In this document: positions 63,506-64,000 of the stretch, in pieces | Layout: each line of letters starts with the position of its first letter | How positions within the stretch are numbered: position 1 is the first letter of the stretch | NCBI GenBank assembly: GCA_946811695.1 | Contig: OX328125.1 | Span: 111,953,363-112,017,362, forward strand | Reading direction: 5' to 3' | DNA length: 64,000 bases | DNA from: Gonocerus acuteangulatus | Lineage: Eukaryota; Arthropoda; Insecta; Hemiptera; Coreidae | Notes under the pieces: generated by a model | Told to the model about the DNA's origin: nothing | The model's input: only the letters and a program-made list of their open reading frames with translations | Database searches by the model: none | Translations under genes and position numbers: made by a program

Positions 63506-63760
63506 AATTTGAACCACCGTTATTTTCGGTCTCTAGGGGTTCTGAAACGCGAAATTTTCTTGTCGGCACTTCCGGATTGTTTCATTGTATCAACCTTATA
63601 AGCGGGGTTCCTCCCTATGAGGGAGGGAGGAACCGCGCTAAAAATGAAAAACCTTTATTTCGTGATAAGTTATTCGATTGGGTGGCTGCAATGAATCTGG
63701 TTTGAGAAGTTTTTGGAAAAGGCACCTTAGGCAAGAAAAGACGGAAACGCCTATATCTAG

Positions 63761-63853
63761 GGAAACAATGCAAGGAAAAATTTCTCCTTGTTGGTACCCA
63801 ACTACTCTTTAGTCAGAGTACACACCCCTCAAGTATGGAGATTTCCCACCCTG

Positions 63854-63910
<57 letters not shown>

Positions 63911-64000
63911 GGTGGGAAATCTCCATACTTGAGGGGTGTGTACTCTGACTAAAGAGTAGTTGAGTACCAACAAGGAGAAATTTTTCCTTGCATTATTTCC
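63761..64000. mobile_element. palindrome: two inverted transposon ends around (TA)n
   Basis: 63761-63855 and 63906-64000 are inverted copies (95 bp each, a few mismatches) separated by (TA)n at 63857-63906. Each arm starts CAGGGTGGGAAATCTCC next to TA, as a mariner/Tc1-type terminus would. The right arm runs off the window. Confidence 0.7.

Larger units (their letters stand above)
60565..63639 (-). mobile_element. Helentron-like (HINE-type) element, minus-strand copy (3.08 kb)
   Basis: The 5' end is at 63639 (AGCGCGGTTCCTCCCTCCC hairpin) and the 3' end at 60565 (GCAGTTCCTGCGAGTCGGG). Between them are the ACTTCCGGATTG block, (TA)n 63451-63503, the 300-bp conserved block and about 345-bp core repeats at roughly 62460-63130. 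Then follows sequence absent from the 12.3-kb copy, with a nested MITE (60857-61110) and a mariner-type helix-turn-helix relic (62236-62336). No Rep/helicase ORF. Confidence 0.75.

Overview
This is nuclear DNA of an invertebrate animal, most probably an arthropod with a large, AT-rich, repeat-rich genome. Two conserved eukaryotic genes are spread over many small exons with GT-AG introns, and Jockey-type LINE, Penelope, mariner, piggyBac and Helitron relics lie between and inside them. I cannot name the species. Nothing prokaryotic, viral or CRISPR-like was seen.

Both genes are on the minus strand. (1) GTPBP3 (MnmE/TrmE), the mitochondrial tRNA-modifying GTPase, occupies about 7.0-20.0 kb. Nine coding exons were placed, every splice phase fits, and together they give 498 residues with intact G1-G4 motifs and the C-terminal CIGK. 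A perfect NRF-1 palindrome at 23.5 kb, followed by a good splice donor at 23.37 kb, is a candidate promoter and leader exon. (2) ELL, the RNA polymerase II elongation factor of the super/little elongation complexes, occupies 34.8-58.1 kb. Nine exons were placed (444 residues plus stop, all phases consistent), from the middle of the N-terminal ELL domain to the occludin-like C-terminus. Its first exon or exons were not found and probably lie beyond 64 kb. The genes share no pathway; they are neighbours transcribed in the same direction.

The rest is mobile DNA. 0-5.3 kb: a broken Jockey-type LINE lies in a rearranged, head-to-head pair of Penelope-like (PLE) fragments. 7.35-8.19 kb: a clean non-autonomous Helitron. 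11.2-15.6 kb: a nest in which an LTR is split by a Helentron-like element, which is split by a second copy of itself and carries a tRNA-SINE in its 3' end. 20.4-22.9 kb: a SINE and a 5'-truncated PLE (RT plus GIY-YIG), both with target-site duplications. 26.8-28.1 kb: a second LTR copy and a mariner MITE. 28.2-34.8 kb is repeat-poor and AT-rich. The ELL introns hold SINEs, foldback elements, piggyBac-like and hAT-like MITEs, a 5'-truncated LINE with a 14-bp TSD, a 5S rRNA-derived SINE, and a 3.1-kb reverse copy of the Helentron-like family.

Most noteworthy are the minimal hammerhead-ribozyme motifs in PLE terminal repeats at five or more loci from several families, the Helentron-like family with its (TA)n block and roughly 345-bp core repeats, and a 5S-headed and a tRNA-headed SINE that share one 3' tail. 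Many six-frame ORFs here are (TA)n, poly(A) or MITE artefacts and are not annotated.
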